DNA of 64,000 bases from Pseudomonadota bacterium (GTDB lineage: Bacteria; Myxococcota_A; UBA796; GCA-2862545): positions 39,724 to 103,723 of the forward strand of contig JAGSGY010000011.1 of NCBI GenBank assembly GCA_023954855.1. The letters run 5' to 3'. The notes under the pieces are model-generated. The model had not been told where the DNA came from and ran no database searches. It was given only the letters and a program-made list of their open reading frames with translations. Of this stretch, positions 42,015 through 50,263 are shown piece by piece. The translations under genes and the position numbers were made by a program. Positions within the stretch are counted from its first letter, which is position 1; each line of letters opens with the position of its first letter.

Positions 42015-42801
42015 CGTGCTCTATGTGGTCGCAACTCCCATTGGTTCCCTCGGTGACCTCTCGCCGCGCGCGCGGCAGGTCCTTGGCGAGGCCGATGTGA
42101 TCGCGTGTGAAGACACGCGCATGACCCGCAAGCTGCTCTCAGCGGTGGAGGTCGAAGCTCCTGAGCTGATCGCCGTGCATGCACACAACGAGACCCGGGT
42201 TGCCGAGCGACTTGCAGAGCGCGCGCGCGTTGAGCAGGTGGCCCTTGTGAGCGATGCGGGAACACCCGCAATCTCCGACCCAGGGACGGCCGTGATTGCG
42301 GCGGCGCATGCGGCAGGGGTTCAGGTCTATTCGGTCCCCGGACCCAGCGCGCTCGCTGCCGTCATTGCCGTGAGCGGTTTTCCTGCCGCTCCGTCGACCT
42401 TTCTCGGTTTCGCACCCCGAAAGCGCCGTGACGGCTTCGCTGCGCACATGTTGGGGCATGCACACACGGTGGTCGTCTACGAGGCGCCCGGGCGCGTGAA
42501 GGACCTCGTGGCACGCCTGGCGAAGCTTCAGCCCGAGCGCGAGGCCATGGTTGCCCGCGAGCTGTCGAAGAAGTTCGAGGAGCACATCCGTGGTCCTCTG
42601 GGAGATCTCGCCCTGGGCGAGCTTCGCGGCGAGTGCGTCGTCGTTCTTGGGCCTGGCGAAGCCTACGTGGCCGAGGCTCGTGCCGTCGGTGGAGGCTCAC
42701 TCAAGGAAGTCGCCGGCGTGTTGGCGGAGCGGTGGAGTATGTCCCGTCGCGACGCGTACCAAAAGCTCCTCGAGCTCGAGCAGGCGCTCAGCGAATCTTG
42801 A
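41992..42801 (+). CDS. rsmI: 16S rRNA (cytidine-2'-O-)-methyltransferase RsmI
   Basis: RsmI methylates the ribose of C1402 in 16S rRNA. The 269-residue product carries the tetrapyrrole-methylase-like pattern: LYVVATPIGSLGDLSPRA, DVIACEDTRMTRKLL, VALVSDAGTPAISDPG, VPGPSALAAVIAVSG and VVYEAPGRV. I prefer the ATG at 41992; GTG at 42007 and 42016 are alternatives that start closer to the first motif. It is convergent with the barrel gene, their ends overlapping by 14 bases. Confidence 0.94.
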   Translation: MTPSTVNDVLYVVATPIGSLGDLSPRARQVLGEADVIACEDTRMTRKLLSAVEVEAPELIAVHAHNETRVAERLAERARVEQVALVSDAGTPAISDPGTAVIAAAHAAGVQVYSVPGPSALAAVIAVSGFPAAPSTFLGFAPRKRRDGFAAHMLGHAHTVVVYEAPGRVKDLVARLAKLQPEREAMVARELSKKFEEHIRGPLGDLALGELRGECVVVLGPGEAYVAEARAVGGGSLKEVAGVLAERWSMSRRDAYQKLLELEQALSES

Positions 42802-43837
42802 CGTTCACGCGGGTGCCGATCTCGACGGTGAACGCATCGCCGCTGGTCCGTGCCTCGTAGAGGTGCTCGATGCGGTAGGGCAGGTCGTAGACGAAGTCTG
42901 CTCCGATGCGGATGCCAACGTACTTGCGAATGTGCCCGTCAAAGCCGAGCCCACCGCGGGCGACCATGCGATCGCCTTGCTCGATGAGGTTCGGCTTCGA
43001 GGCGTCGAGAACGCTCGGCAGGTACAGGCCACTCGGCAGCAGGCGGTAGCTCCGGTAGCCGACACCCAGGCGCAGGTCCACGGCGAAGCGGTCCTGTGTC
43101 TCGGCGTCTTCGTAGGCGACCACCTCGACGCCGCCGATCATGTCGACGTCGGTGCCTGGTTGAATACGAAGCCCTGTGGCCACGGTGGTTCCAGACTCGT
43201 CGACGACGTCGACCTCGACGCGACCCTCGTGCTGAAAGCTGGCTTTCACGTACGGGTTCGCTGCGCCGTTGTCTGCCGAGAAGGCTCCGGACAGGCGGAA
43301 TGCGGGGCCACCGGGGGCGGACCCTCGCCATCCGTCACCGTTGGCGCTCCAGAAGGTAGCCTTGCTGTTGCCGGTGCGAAACGCACCGTCGATGCGCCAG
43401 GTCGTCTGGTGGTTGCGGTCCCAGTCCTCGTTGAATGGCTGGAACGCGGCGCCGAGCCATACGCCGTTGAGGCCTCGACCCTGAATCTCGGGAGTATCGT
43501 CGAGCGGGGCGCCGAACGCGTAGGAGCCGGTCTCTCGAACGGGGTCGTAGGCCATCTCGGTAGCGCTAGACCAGCGCAGGCGACGCAGAAGCGTGGTGTC
43601 GGCCGCGAGAGTGATCGCGAGGCCATCTGCCGGTGCGAACTCAGCGCCCCACAGCATGTCGTGGCGGGCGCCACGGCGGCGGGCGTAGATCTCGCCACCT
43701 TCTTCGACACCACCCGAGTAGAGGCTTCCCAGGTAGCCGAGGTTGACGTCTCCGCGCAGGGCGGAGGGCATGTCCGTGACCTCGGCGGCGAGGGCAGGGG
43801 ACGAGGCGAAAACTAGGGCGGCGAGCAGCGTGCGCAC
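42788..43837 (-). CDS. Predicted outer-membrane beta-barrel protein
   Basis: The 349-residue product has a signal peptide (RTLLAALVFASSPALAAEV) followed by alternating strands with many aromatic and Gly residues (LRGDVNLGYLGSLYSGGV, DRFAVDLRLGVGYRSYRL, VGIRIGADFVYDLPYRIEHL), ending in VEIGTRVNVKIR. This is the profile of an outer-membrane barrel, but the family is unclear. I chose the GTG at 43837 because GGAGG lies five bases upstream and it starts the signal peptide. The stop overlaps rsmI by 14 bases on the opposite strand. Confidence 0.72.
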   Translation of the reverse strand: MRTLLAALVFASSPALAAEVTDMPSALRGDVNLGYLGSLYSGGVEEGGEIYARRRGARHDMLWGAEFAPADGLAITLAADTTLLRRLRWSSATEMAYDPVRETGSYAFGAPLDDTPEIQGRGLNGVWLGAAFQPFNEDWDRNHQTTWRIDGAFRTGNSKATFWSANGDGWRGSAPGGPAFRLSGAFSADNGAANPYVKASFQHEGRVEVDVVDESGTTVATGLRIQPGTDVDMIGGVEVVAYEDAETQDRFAVDLRLGVGYRSYRLLPSGLYLPSVLDASKPNLIEQGDRMVARGGLGFDGHIRKYVGIRIGADFVYDLPYRIEHLYEARTSGDAFTVEIGTRVNVKIR

Positions 43838-43930
43838 GGAACCTCCGGTGCCTGCGCAGGCTAGGCGCTGAGGGGGGGCGGCGTCAACCGGAAACGCGCT
43901 GCTGGCGCGCCTTCGCATGGTTACGGGCTC

Positions 43931-43970
43931 GAAAACGACGAAGGCCCACCGAACGGATTCGGTGGGCCTT
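43931..43970 (-). terminator. Terminator downstream of tRNA-Ala
   Basis: A perfect 13-bp stem (43941-43953 with 43958-43970) has a 4-base loop; on the minus strand it is followed by a short run ending GTTTTC. It lies 8 bases past the tRNA-Ala 3' end. Confidence 0.75.
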
Positions 43971-43977
43971 GTCTATC

Positions 43978-44053
43978 TGGTGGAGACAGGGGGACTCGAA
44001 CCCCCGACCTTTTGACTGCCAGTCAAATGCTCTCCCAACTGAGCTATGCCCCC
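43978..44053 (-). tRNA. tRNA-Ala (anticodon GGC), CCA encoded
   Basis: On the minus strand the acceptor GGGGGCA pairs with TGTCTCC and includes the G3-U70 wobble pair that marks alanine tRNAs. The D arm reads GCTCAGTTGGGAGAGC, the anticodon stem TTTGA/TCAAA closes loop CTGGCAG (anticodon GGC), and the T arm has GGTTCGAGTCC. ACCA is encoded at the 3' end, unlike the other two tRNA genes here. Confidence 0.96.
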
Positions 44054-44113
44054 AGAGTGCATCGTATTTCGAAGCCCCCGCCAAATAATAGGACGGGTGG
44101 CGGTGCGCAAGCC

Positions 44114-44431
44114 CTAGCTGTCCTCGTCTGCGAGATCGCTGCGGCCTTGCAGCTCTGCGACCTGTTGTTCGAGCGCGTCGATGCGTTCGATGGCCTTCCG
44201 AAGTGCGGGATGGTCCTCGATCTCTCCGTCCCCGACCAAGTGGTACGCGGTCTTTCCGAGACGGATCCAAAACGCATCGCGATCTTTCTGGATCTGGCGA
44301 AGCTCGAGGCGGATCCTTCCGGCTTCGGCCGCACGGCCCACACTTCCGCGGCCGCGAACGAGTAGGCGAGAGAGTGCACCGGCGAGGACCTCGCCAACGG
44401 GAGTGAGTGCGTTCTTGGATTCTTCGGACAT
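44114..44431 (-). CDS. Small helical protein of unknown function
   Basis: The 105-residue product is highly charged and predicted helical, with a likely coiled coil near the C-terminus (KAIERIDALEQQVAELQGR). An amphipathic N-terminal segment contains Gly and Leu (PVGEVLAGALSRLLV). There is no signal peptide or known motif; it resembles phasin-type or Phe-rich spacer proteins only in composition. GGAGG lies five bases before the ATG at 44431. It is upstream of tRNA-Ala on the same strand and divergent from plsC. Confidence 0.68.
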   Translation of the reverse strand: MSEESKNALTPVGEVLAGALSRLLVRGRGSVGRAAEAGRIRLELRQIQKDRDAFWIRLGKTAYHLVGDGEIEDHPALRKAIERIDALEQQVAELQGRSDLADEDS

Positions 44432-44514
44432 TGCCGCCTCCACAGCGGCCTGCGGTATCCGATCACAGTGGCCAGCGCACCCGAGCCGTGGGATAAGGCC
44501 GCCAGGGAGTCAGG

Positions 44515-45261
44515 GTGTCGGTATTGGCCATCACATACGGGTTTGTCGTGCTGATGTGCGCGATCGCGGCTGCGTTCGTCTGTGGAACCGCTATTGCGCT
44601 GCCGTTCGCCTGGATGCCACGAGGCAAGCGGGAGCGCTACACCGTGTGGGCCGCGGTGGTGTGGTCGCGCGTGGTGCTTCACGGCATCCTGTTCACCCGC
44701 GTCGACGTGACGGGTCGCGGCAACTTGCCGAAGGATCGCGGTGCGCTCGTCGTCGCCAATCATCGCTCGTGGCTCGATCCACTCCTGTTGATTGCCGAGC
44801 TTCGGGCTGTCGGTCTGTCCAAGGCCGAGATCTTCTGGTTGCCGATCATCGGGCAGTACGCTTGGCTCTGCGGTGCCGTCTTCGTGGACCGCAAGAGTCC
44901 CGCCAAGCGCACGGCGGCCCGTGAAGAGGTCATGAGCCTGATTCGGGCAGGGGTCCGGGTGGGCCTGTTTCCAGAGGGGACGCGCTCACGAGACGGTGAG
45001 ATGCGCGAAAAGGTCTACCTGTCGTTGCCCAAGGACTGCTGGGAGGACGGCGTTCCGGTCTTGCCCTGCGCGCTCTACGGGACTGAGCGGACGCTACCCA
45101 CGTCCCGGCGAGGAGCGATTCCCTTTCAACGGTGCCGCATGGACATCGGCGAGGTCATGGAGCCTGCCGACTACCCGAGTGCTGACGCTTTTGCCGAAGC
45201 GGTGTGGGCACAGGTTACGTCTCGCTTCGAGCAGTTGAGGTCCGAGGACGTCAGCGCCTGA
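44515..45261 (+). CDS. plsC: 1-acyl-sn-glycerol-3-phosphate acyltransferase (PlsC-type)
   Basis: This enzyme acylates lysophosphatidic acid to phosphatidic acid in the inner membrane. The 248-residue product has an N-terminal membrane segment (about 5-32), the catalytic Hx4D motif in NHRSWLDP near 82, the FPEGTRSR substrate motif near 153, and LPCALYGTER later. The start is GTG at 44515 with a GGGAG site. It is 3 bases before tRNA-Leu on the same strand. Confidence 0.92.
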   Translation: MSVLAITYGFVVLMCAIAAAFVCGTAIALPFAWMPRGKRERYTVWAAVVWSRVVLHGILFTRVDVTGRGNLPKDRGALVVANHRSWLDPLLLIAELRAVGLSKAEIFWLPIIGQYAWLCGAVFVDRKSPAKRTAAREEVMSLIRAGVRVGLFPEGTRSRDGEMREKVYLSLPKDCWEDGVPVLPCALYGTERTLPTSRRGAIPFQRCRMDIGEVMEPADYPSADAFAEAVWAQVTSRFEQLRSEDVSA

Positions 45262-45264
45262 GAT

Positions 45265-45348
45265 GCCCGGGTGGTGGAATTGGTAGACACAGGGGACTTA
45301 AAATCCCCTTCGCGTATGCGAGTGCGGGTTCGATCCCCGCCCCGGGCA
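45265..45348 (+). tRNA. tRNA-Leu (anticodon TAA)
   Basis: The acceptor GCCCGGG pairs with CCCGGGC. The anticodon stem GGGGA/TCCCC closes the loop CTTAAAA (anticodon TAA), a long variable arm (TTCGCGTATGCGAGT) marks a class II tRNA, and the T arm has GGTTCGATCC. The discriminator is A; ACCC follows, so CCA is not encoded. It begins only 3 bases after the plsC stop. Confidence 0.95.
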
Positions 45349-45372
45349 CCCCCTCCTAGGGGTGGACCGAGA

Positions 45373-45912
45373 TCAGCGCGCTTCACCCACCGCCGTCTCC
45401 AGGTCGGCATAGGTCACCGCGCGGTGGAAGGCCTTCGAGAGGTCTCCGTCGCCGTCTACGACGAGCGTCACTGGGATTGCGCCGGGAAAGTCGCCATACA
45501 CCTCGCCCATGGCGGCGGCGGGGTCCTCGGCATCGAGCATCAACGAGGCGAGGGGCAGGCCACGGGACTTTAGGAAGCCGGACACACGAGGCGTACCGAT
45601 CGAGCGATGGTCCAGGCTGACGAGTACGACCTCGACCTCGGGGTACTCCGCCTGCAGTCGGGCGAGGTGTGGGAGCTCGGCGATGCAAGGCTGGCACCAG
45701 GTGGCCCAGAAGTTGAAGACCCGAACGTGCCCGGAGGACTTGAACAGCACTTCTCGCAGGGCATCTGGGGCAACCTTGGCGACCGCCGGCGCCTCCTCGA
45801 GGGCAGTCGGCTCCGCCGCAGGGGCAGGCTCTTCGGACGGCTCGACGATCTGGACGGTCTCGGTTGTCGAGGTACCGCAGGCGAGCATGGATAGGACTAG
45901 GAGCGTATGCAT
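45373..45912 (-). CDS. TlpA/ResA-like thioredoxin-fold lipoprotein
   Basis: The 179-residue product has a lipobox (VLSMLACG), a Pro/Glu/Ala linker (about 15-55) and a thioredoxin domain with the redox motif WCQPC in FNFWATWCQPCIAEL, plus IPVTLVVDGDG containing the cis-Pro. It should sit outside the cytoplasmic membrane and reduce or form disulfides, for example in cytochrome c or other Cys-rich envelope proteins. I chose the ATG at 45912, which opens the signal peptide; AAGGA lies just upstream. The upstream lipoprotein gene is divergent and the two starts overlap no coding sequence. Confidence 0.85.
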   Translation of the reverse strand: MHTLLVLSMLACGTSTTETVQIVEPSEEPAPAAEPTALEEAPAVAKVAPDALREVLFKSSGHVRVFNFWATWCQPCIAELPHLARLQAEYPEVEVVLVSLDHRSIGTPRVSGFLKSRGLPLASLMLDAEDPAAAMGEVYGDFPGAIPVTLVVDGDGDLSKAFHRAVTYADLETAVGEAR

Positions 45913-45964
45913 GTGTCCTTCAGTGGCATAGGATGCGGCACTCTGCAACCCGAGGAGCGGACCT

Positions 45965-46753
45965 GTGCGCGGCATTCCCTTCGTCTTGTTGGCCCTCTTG
46001 CTGTCGGCCTGCCCAAAGCGTGGAGACGACGAGCAAGCAGCGCTCGCCCTCTCACGTGCGGTTCAGACCGTGGACGCCCGGTGGGATGCACGTGGAACGG
46101 AAGGCTTTGACGGAGTGCACGAGGCGCTCACGGCGGCTGAGGTCGCGTTTCCTGGGCACCCCGAGATTGCCTGGCGGTGGGCGCGGCACAGCACGGGGCT
46201 GGGTCTAGCCGCTGAAGACACAGATCGCGCCCGTCATCACTTCGCCGAAGCGAGAGGCTCCGGGCTCCAGTGCCTTCTCTCAGACCCGGTGTTTGACGCT
46301 CGACAGGCCGAGGTGGGCTGGGAGGCGGCTCTCGATGCGCTCAAGCCCGACCGGGAACTCTGCGCGGTCTGGACGGTGTTCGCCTGGTTGCGCTGGGTCG
46401 AGCACGTGGGTGCGCGAGCGGCAGAACTCGACTTCGAGCGTATCGACGCTCTCGTCGAGCGGCTGCGACTCTCTGGAGTGGACCCGGACGCTCGGGTGAC
46501 CTGGAGTCGGGGCCTGGCACAGGTCATGCGCGATCGCGCGGACGGCCTCTCTTCGCCGCGTGGGCGAGCCCTGCTGGCACAGTCCGTGGACGCGGCACCG
46601 TCGGAACTCGCGCGAACCGCCGATTTATTGCTGGTCGGCGGAACCGAGGTCTCTGGCGATGGGGAGCGCTACCTAGAGCGCGCACTGAGGGCTGTGGCGA
46701 AGACGCCCGAGGATCGCCGTGCCCTCACGAGGCTTAGAGCGATCGAACCCTAG
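45965..46753 (+). CDS. Helical lipoprotein, possibly TatT-like
   Basis: The 262-residue product has a lipoprotein signal (IPFVLLALLLSAC) and is otherwise helical with TPR-like pairs (EIAWRWARHSTGLGLAAEDTD, AVWTVFAWLRWVEHVGAR). That pattern is similar to TRAP-transporter T-component (TatT) lipoproteins, but no TRAP transporter is nearby, so the match is tentative. The start is GTG at 45965 with GAGG upstream. It is divergent from the TlpA-like lipoprotein, with 52 bases between the starts. Confidence 0.65.
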   Translation: MRGIPFVLLALLLSACPKRGDDEQAALALSRAVQTVDARWDARGTEGFDGVHEALTAAEVAFPGHPEIAWRWARHSTGLGLAAEDTDRARHHFAEARGSGLQCLLSDPVFDARQAEVGWEAALDALKPDRELCAVWTVFAWLRWVEHVGARAAELDFERIDALVERLRLSGVDPDARVTWSRGLAQVMRDRADGLSSPRGRALLAQSVDAAPSELARTADLLLVGGTEVSGDGERYLERALRAVAKTPEDRRALTRLRAIEP

Positions 46754-46792
46754 CCGAGCGCCGCTGCGGCGCACGATGGCCTCGACAAGCGC

Positions 46793-46817
46793 GAAAACCC
46801 GGCCACAAGGGCCGGGT
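46793..46817 (-). terminator. Terminator downstream of rpsU
   Basis: An 8-bp GC-rich stem (46797-46804 with 46810-46817) with a 5-base loop is followed on the minus strand by TTTTCGC, 43 bases beyond the rpsU stop. Confidence 0.75.
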
Positions 46818-46859
46818 CTATACGTTGGACAAAGAACCGCGGCGAACCGCGGAGAGCTT

Positions 46860-47090
46860 CTAGCGGCGCGGCAGCGACGACTTGCGTGCGGCACGGCGAA
46901 TGGCGCGACGAGCGGCCTTGCGGCGACGCTTCTCGGCCAGGCGCTGCTTGAGGCGGCGCTTCTCACCAGGCTTCAGGTAGAAGCTGTTCTTCTTGATGTC
47001 CTTGCGAATGCCTTCGCGCTCAACCTTCCGACGGAAGCGGCGAAGCGCCTTCTCGAAGGGCTCGTTTTCGCGAACGGTGACGAGGATCAT
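46860..47090 (-). CDS. rpsU: 30S ribosomal protein S21
   Basis: The 76-residue product reads ILVTVRENEPFEKALRRFRR, then EREGIRKDIKKNSFYLKPGEKRR, and a long Arg/Lys-rich tail (residues about 45-76), the standard S21 pattern. I chose the ATG at 47090, matching the family N-terminus; an in-frame longer version adds 18 residues with no precedent. The gene stands alone with its own terminator, and about 215 bases upstream carry no gene. Confidence 0.95.
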   Translation of the reverse strand: MILVTVRENEPFEKALRRFRRKVEREGIRKDIKKNSFYLKPGEKRRLKQRLAEKRRRKAARRAIRRAARKSSLPRR

Positions 47091-47305
47091 CTGCCAGGCT
47101 CCTGCTGGGTGTGGTTCCAGCGATAAGGTCAAATCGGTTGCCACAGTGAAGTGGGGGCCGATTGGCTAGGGACTGCTGGTCCCGAGTGAAGAATGGGGCC
47201 ACGGGAAATTCTCCCGCGGACGACCCGCCGCATGTAGCGCGCTGGCGTACAGGGTGCCAACCCGCTCATGCATGTTGTGCCGCACGGGGGCGGAAGGGGC
47301 TGCTG

Positions 47306-48097
47306 CTAGAACATCAGGCCGAGTGCGCCGCCGACGTAGAGCAGGTCGTGCAGACCTCCTTCGACACGGAACACGACGCGATCACCGAAGTTGAAGCGCA
47401 GCGAGGCGTTCAGGTCGACCATCGGGAAGACCTTTGGAATGCGCTTGATCTCGTCGGGCGTGTCCGGGTTGGCCTGGTAGCGCTGGTATGCGGCCAGTTG
47501 GCCCTCCGGTCCCCAGCGATCGAGGTGACCGAGCATGATGGCCATGCCGAGGCCACCGCCAACGAGAAAGGACATGCCGAACTGCCCGTTGGTCTGCGCC
47601 GTGCGCACGAAGTGAAGCTCGTAGGCGTAGTCGGCACCGAAGGAGAGTAGGCCCAGACCATCGGTGGGTACGAGGTAGTCCCCGTCGGTGTGGCTTGGGG
47701 GTTCCTCGACGTCATCCCAATAGCCCTGCTTCATGAGGGAGTTGATGTACTCGAAGTAGAAGAAGCCGTTCGCGCTCTCGCCTTTGACTACGTACTCGAG
47801 GCCCAGAGAGTAGCCCTGAAGATCGGGGCGCTTCTCGTTCGGAAGAGCCCATCCGTCGTCGTTCTCGTTGAAGTACCAGATGTCGAGAATCGAGTCAGGC
47901 ACGGTGACGTAGCGAGACCTGAATCCGATCTCCATGAAGTAGCCACGCCTGGGGAGCATGTCGTCGGTGGTCGAGGCTGGCTCGGCTTCGCCCTCCGCGA
48001 ACTGTGGGGCGAGGGGCTCGCCGAACGGCTCGGGCGCCTCACTTGCGAAGGCGGGAGTGGACAGGGCGGCGAGGGCCGGAAGGACCAGACGAAGCAT
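47306..48097 (-). CDS. Predicted outer-membrane beta-barrel protein
   Basis: The 263-residue product has a signal peptide (RLVLPALAALSTPAFASEA), an acidic Pro/Glu linker, and then strand-like segments (GYFMEIGFRSRYVTV, YSLGLEYVVKGESANGFFYFEYI, ELHFVRTAQTNGQFGMSFLVGGGL, LNASLRFNFGDRVVFRVEGGLHDLLYVGGALGLMF) ending in Phe, as in small outer-membrane barrels. The ATG at 48097 has GGAGA about 8 bases upstream. The reading frame stays open far upstream, but that region is antisense to holA. Confidence 0.72.
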   Translation of the reverse strand: MLRLVLPALAALSTPAFASEAPEPFGEPLAPQFAEGEAEPASTTDDMLPRRGYFMEIGFRSRYVTVPDSILDIWYFNENDDGWALPNEKRPDLQGYSLGLEYVVKGESANGFFYFEYINSLMKQGYWDDVEEPPSHTDGDYLVPTDGLGLLSFGADYAYELHFVRTAQTNGQFGMSFLVGGGLGMAIMLGHLDRWGPEGQLAAYQRYQANPDTPDEIKRIPKVFPMVDLNASLRFNFGDRVVFRVEGGLHDLLYVGGALGLMF

Positions 48098-48272
48098 TCG
48101 ATTCTCCTCGCGCGCGCAGGAGCGCGTGCGGCATTGGGCGCATGGTGCCGCCCCAGCAGCGCGCCTGTCAAGCATGGACACCGCTACCTGCCCGCTCAGC
48201 GAGGTGTGATGGCTGGGCGCGACGGGGTGTTCCGAACTATCGGTGGTGTAGTCGCCCGCACCGAGGACCTCG

Positions 48273-49286
48273 ATGATCACTGCTGCAGTCCAGAAGGCCC
48301 TCGATGAAGGAGTGCCTGCCGTCGTCGTCGTGGTCGGAGAGGCGGGACTGCTCGTGGAGCGCGCGGAGCAGGCCCTCGTTGCTGCGACACTGCCGAAGTG
48401 CGGCATTGCAGCCTTCAACCACAGCGTGGTCCGAGCCGGGGACAGTCGCGCGATGGACGCCCTGGCGACCGCGCAGACGGTCCCGATGATGGCCGATGTG
48501 CGCCTCGTTGTGCTTCGCGACCTGCAAGAGGGCTCGGATGCGCTCTTCGAGGCCTTGGTCGAGTATGCCAAGTCACCGGTGGACTCAGCGGTGGTCGTCT
48601 GCACGGGAACGGGCTTTCCGAAGGTGCGTAAGGGTGGCTCGAACTGGGGAGTGCGACTGAAGAATGCGCTCAAGAGCACGGGCCTGTTCGTGAAGATCTC
48701 GGCATCGGAGGTCTCGCCTCCCGCTCTCGCCACGCAGCACGCGAAGTCCCTCGGTAAGGAGCTTCCCCGTCGCGCGGCGTCTCTGCTCGTGGAGCTGGTC
48801 GGGCCGGATCTGGGTCGGCTTGTGCAAGAGGTCGAGAAGCTCGTGCTCTTTGCGGGGGATGAACCGGTTCTCTCCGAGGAGATTGTGCTCGCCGCCTCTT
48901 CGATGGTCGCAGAGGGGCAGGTCTGGGACCTCACGGCGGGCCTGGTGGCCCGCAATCCCGACGTGGCGCTCGCCGCGCTCCATCGCGCTCTCGAGCAGGG
49001 GGAGCCGGAGCACAAGTTGCTTGGGCTGATTGGTTGGCAGCTACGCCAGGTTCTCGAGGCCACGGACCTGTTGGCGCGGGGCGTGCCCGAGCGAGAGGTA
49101 CAGAAGCGCACCCGCATGCGGTGGGATGCGTTCAATCGCGTGAAGACCTTGGCGGAAGGCGGTGCGCCGTCAGCGGCGGACGTGCTGCATCGCCTCGCGG
49201 TGGCGAACCGACTCATGAACTCGCATCGCGCGGGTACCCGTCGGGTGCTCGAGGAATTCGTGGTCTCGGTGGCGACGCGCGCCTAA
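48273..49286 (+). CDS. holA: DNA polymerase III delta subunit
   Basis: HolA is the clamp-loader wrench that opens the sliding clamp. The 337-residue product fits the family length and order: an N-terminal AAA-like domain with PAVVVVVGEAGLLVERA and VRLVVLRDLQEGSDALFEAL, a middle region with LVELVGPDLGRLVQEVEKLVLFAG, and a C-terminal helical domain (GLIGWQLRQVLEATDLL). It is divergent from the barrel gene, and its stop overlaps that of the hydrolase by four bases. Confidence 0.92.
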   Translation: MITAAVQKALDEGVPAVVVVVGEAGLLVERAEQALVAATLPKCGIAAFNHSVVRAGDSRAMDALATAQTVPMMADVRLVVLRDLQEGSDALFEALVEYAKSPVDSAVVVCTGTGFPKVRKGGSNWGVRLKNALKSTGLFVKISASEVSPPALATQHAKSLGKELPRRAASLLVELVGPDLGRLVQEVEKLVLFAGDEPVLSEEIVLAASSMVAEGQVWDLTAGLVARNPDVALAALHRALEQGEPEHKLLGLIGWQLRQVLEATDLLARGVPEREVQKRTRMRWDAFNRVKTLAEGGAPSAADVLHRLAVANRLMNSHRAGTRRVLEEFVVSVATRA

Positions 49287-50182
49287 TCCGCTTCGGCGTC
49301 TGCCCAGCGGATCGCCTCGGCAATCTCGTCGGGGACCTCTTCTTGAAGGAAGTGGCCAGCAGAGGTCTCCCAGACGCGGGCATTGGGCAGCTCGCGGGCG
49401 TGCCGCTTCAGCCCTCGGCCGAGAATCGGGTCGCGAAGGCCCCACACCAGGCCAATCGGACCCTGAAAGCCGCGAATCCAGCTATCGATGTGATCGAGAT
49501 GCGGAAGACTCGGGTGATCTTCGCGGTTGGGAACCATTCGAGCGAGTCCGAGGGGCGCGGCTCGGTCGCGCAGTCGGCGCAGCGGCCAGGTGTATGCGCG
49601 CCTCTCCAGCTTTCCGATGGACTTGGGGTCGCCTTGTACGCGGTGCAGCGCGCGCTGTGGAAATCCCCCGAGGCGAAACACGGCGTCGGAGATCAGCGGC
49701 CGGTGCGAGAATCGGTGAAAGGACGTGACGCGCAGAGGGCGGCGGGGCGCGAGCACCCCCGTGTTGCCGAAGATGGCGGCCCGAACGCGGTTGGGGTCGC
49801 GCGCGGCGACGCCTGCGGCAATGGGCCCACCCCAGTCCTGGCCGACGGTGATGAAGGACTCGATGCCGAGTCCCCGAACGAGGCCTCCGATCAGCTCGAG
49901 GTGCCGTCCCAGGTCATGGTCGCGGGTAGAGCGCGGCTTGTCCGAGAGTCCCAGTCCCCACAGGTCCGGTGCAATGACACGGTAGCCATCGAGGCGCGCG
50001 ATCACCTTTCGCCACAAGAAGCTCCACGTGGGGTTGCCGTGACAGAGCAGGACGACGGGGCCCTCGCCGTGGTCCACGAAGTGGATGCGGACGCCGTCGA
50101 CAGTCGCAATGCGCCGCCGATACGGGAAGGCGTCAGCGAGCCAAGGGGGGAGCGGTGGTGCGTCCTGCAGGTGAAGCGTCAT
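49283..50182 (-). CDS. Alpha/beta-hydrolase, haloalkane dehalogenase-like
   Basis: The 299-residue protein has an alpha/beta-hydrolase core. The oxyanion/halide region is HGNPTWSFLWR, the nucleophile Asp is in VGQDWGGP, a second acid is in VWGLRDPILG and the base His in SAGHFLQEE. The Asp nucleophile followed by Trp, with the HGNP Asn, is the haloalkane-dehalogenase pattern, as opposed to Ser-type esterases. A related activity such as epoxide hydrolase cannot be excluded without aligning the cap domain. It is convergent with holA and stands alone on the minus strand. Confidence 0.82.
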   Translation of the reverse strand: MTLHLQDAPPLPPWLADAFPYRRRIATVDGVRIHFVDHGEGPVVLLCHGNPTWSFLWRKVIARLDGYRVIAPDLWGLGLSDKPRSTRDHDLGRHLELIGGLVRGLGIESFITVGQDWGGPIAAGVAARDPNRVRAAIFGNTGVLAPRRPLRVTSFHRFSHRPLISDAVFRLGGFPQRALHRVQGDPKSIGKLERRAYTWPLRRLRDRAAPLGLARMVPNREDHPSLPHLDHIDSWIRGFQGPIGLVWGLRDPILGRGLKRHARELPNARVWETSAGHFLQEEVPDEIAEAIRWADAEAD

Positions 50183-50210
50183 GGCTCGTCATACTGCAGA
50201 AGCCAGAAAC

Positions 50211-50242
50211 ACGAAACCCCCCGTGCCGAAGCGCGGAGGGTT
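50211..50242 (-). terminator. Terminator downstream of rpsT
   Basis: A 12-bp stem with one mismatch and a TTCG loop (on the minus strand) spans 50215-50242 and is followed by TTTCG. It lies 22 bases past the rpsT stop. Confidence 0.7.
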
Positions 50243-50263
50243 CCATGCTCACAAAGGAACGGA

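Noticed and set aside
48098..49216. Upstream extension of the 47306 barrel gene
   Set aside because: The frame stays open but is antisense to holA; a signal peptide and ribosome site mark the start at 48097.
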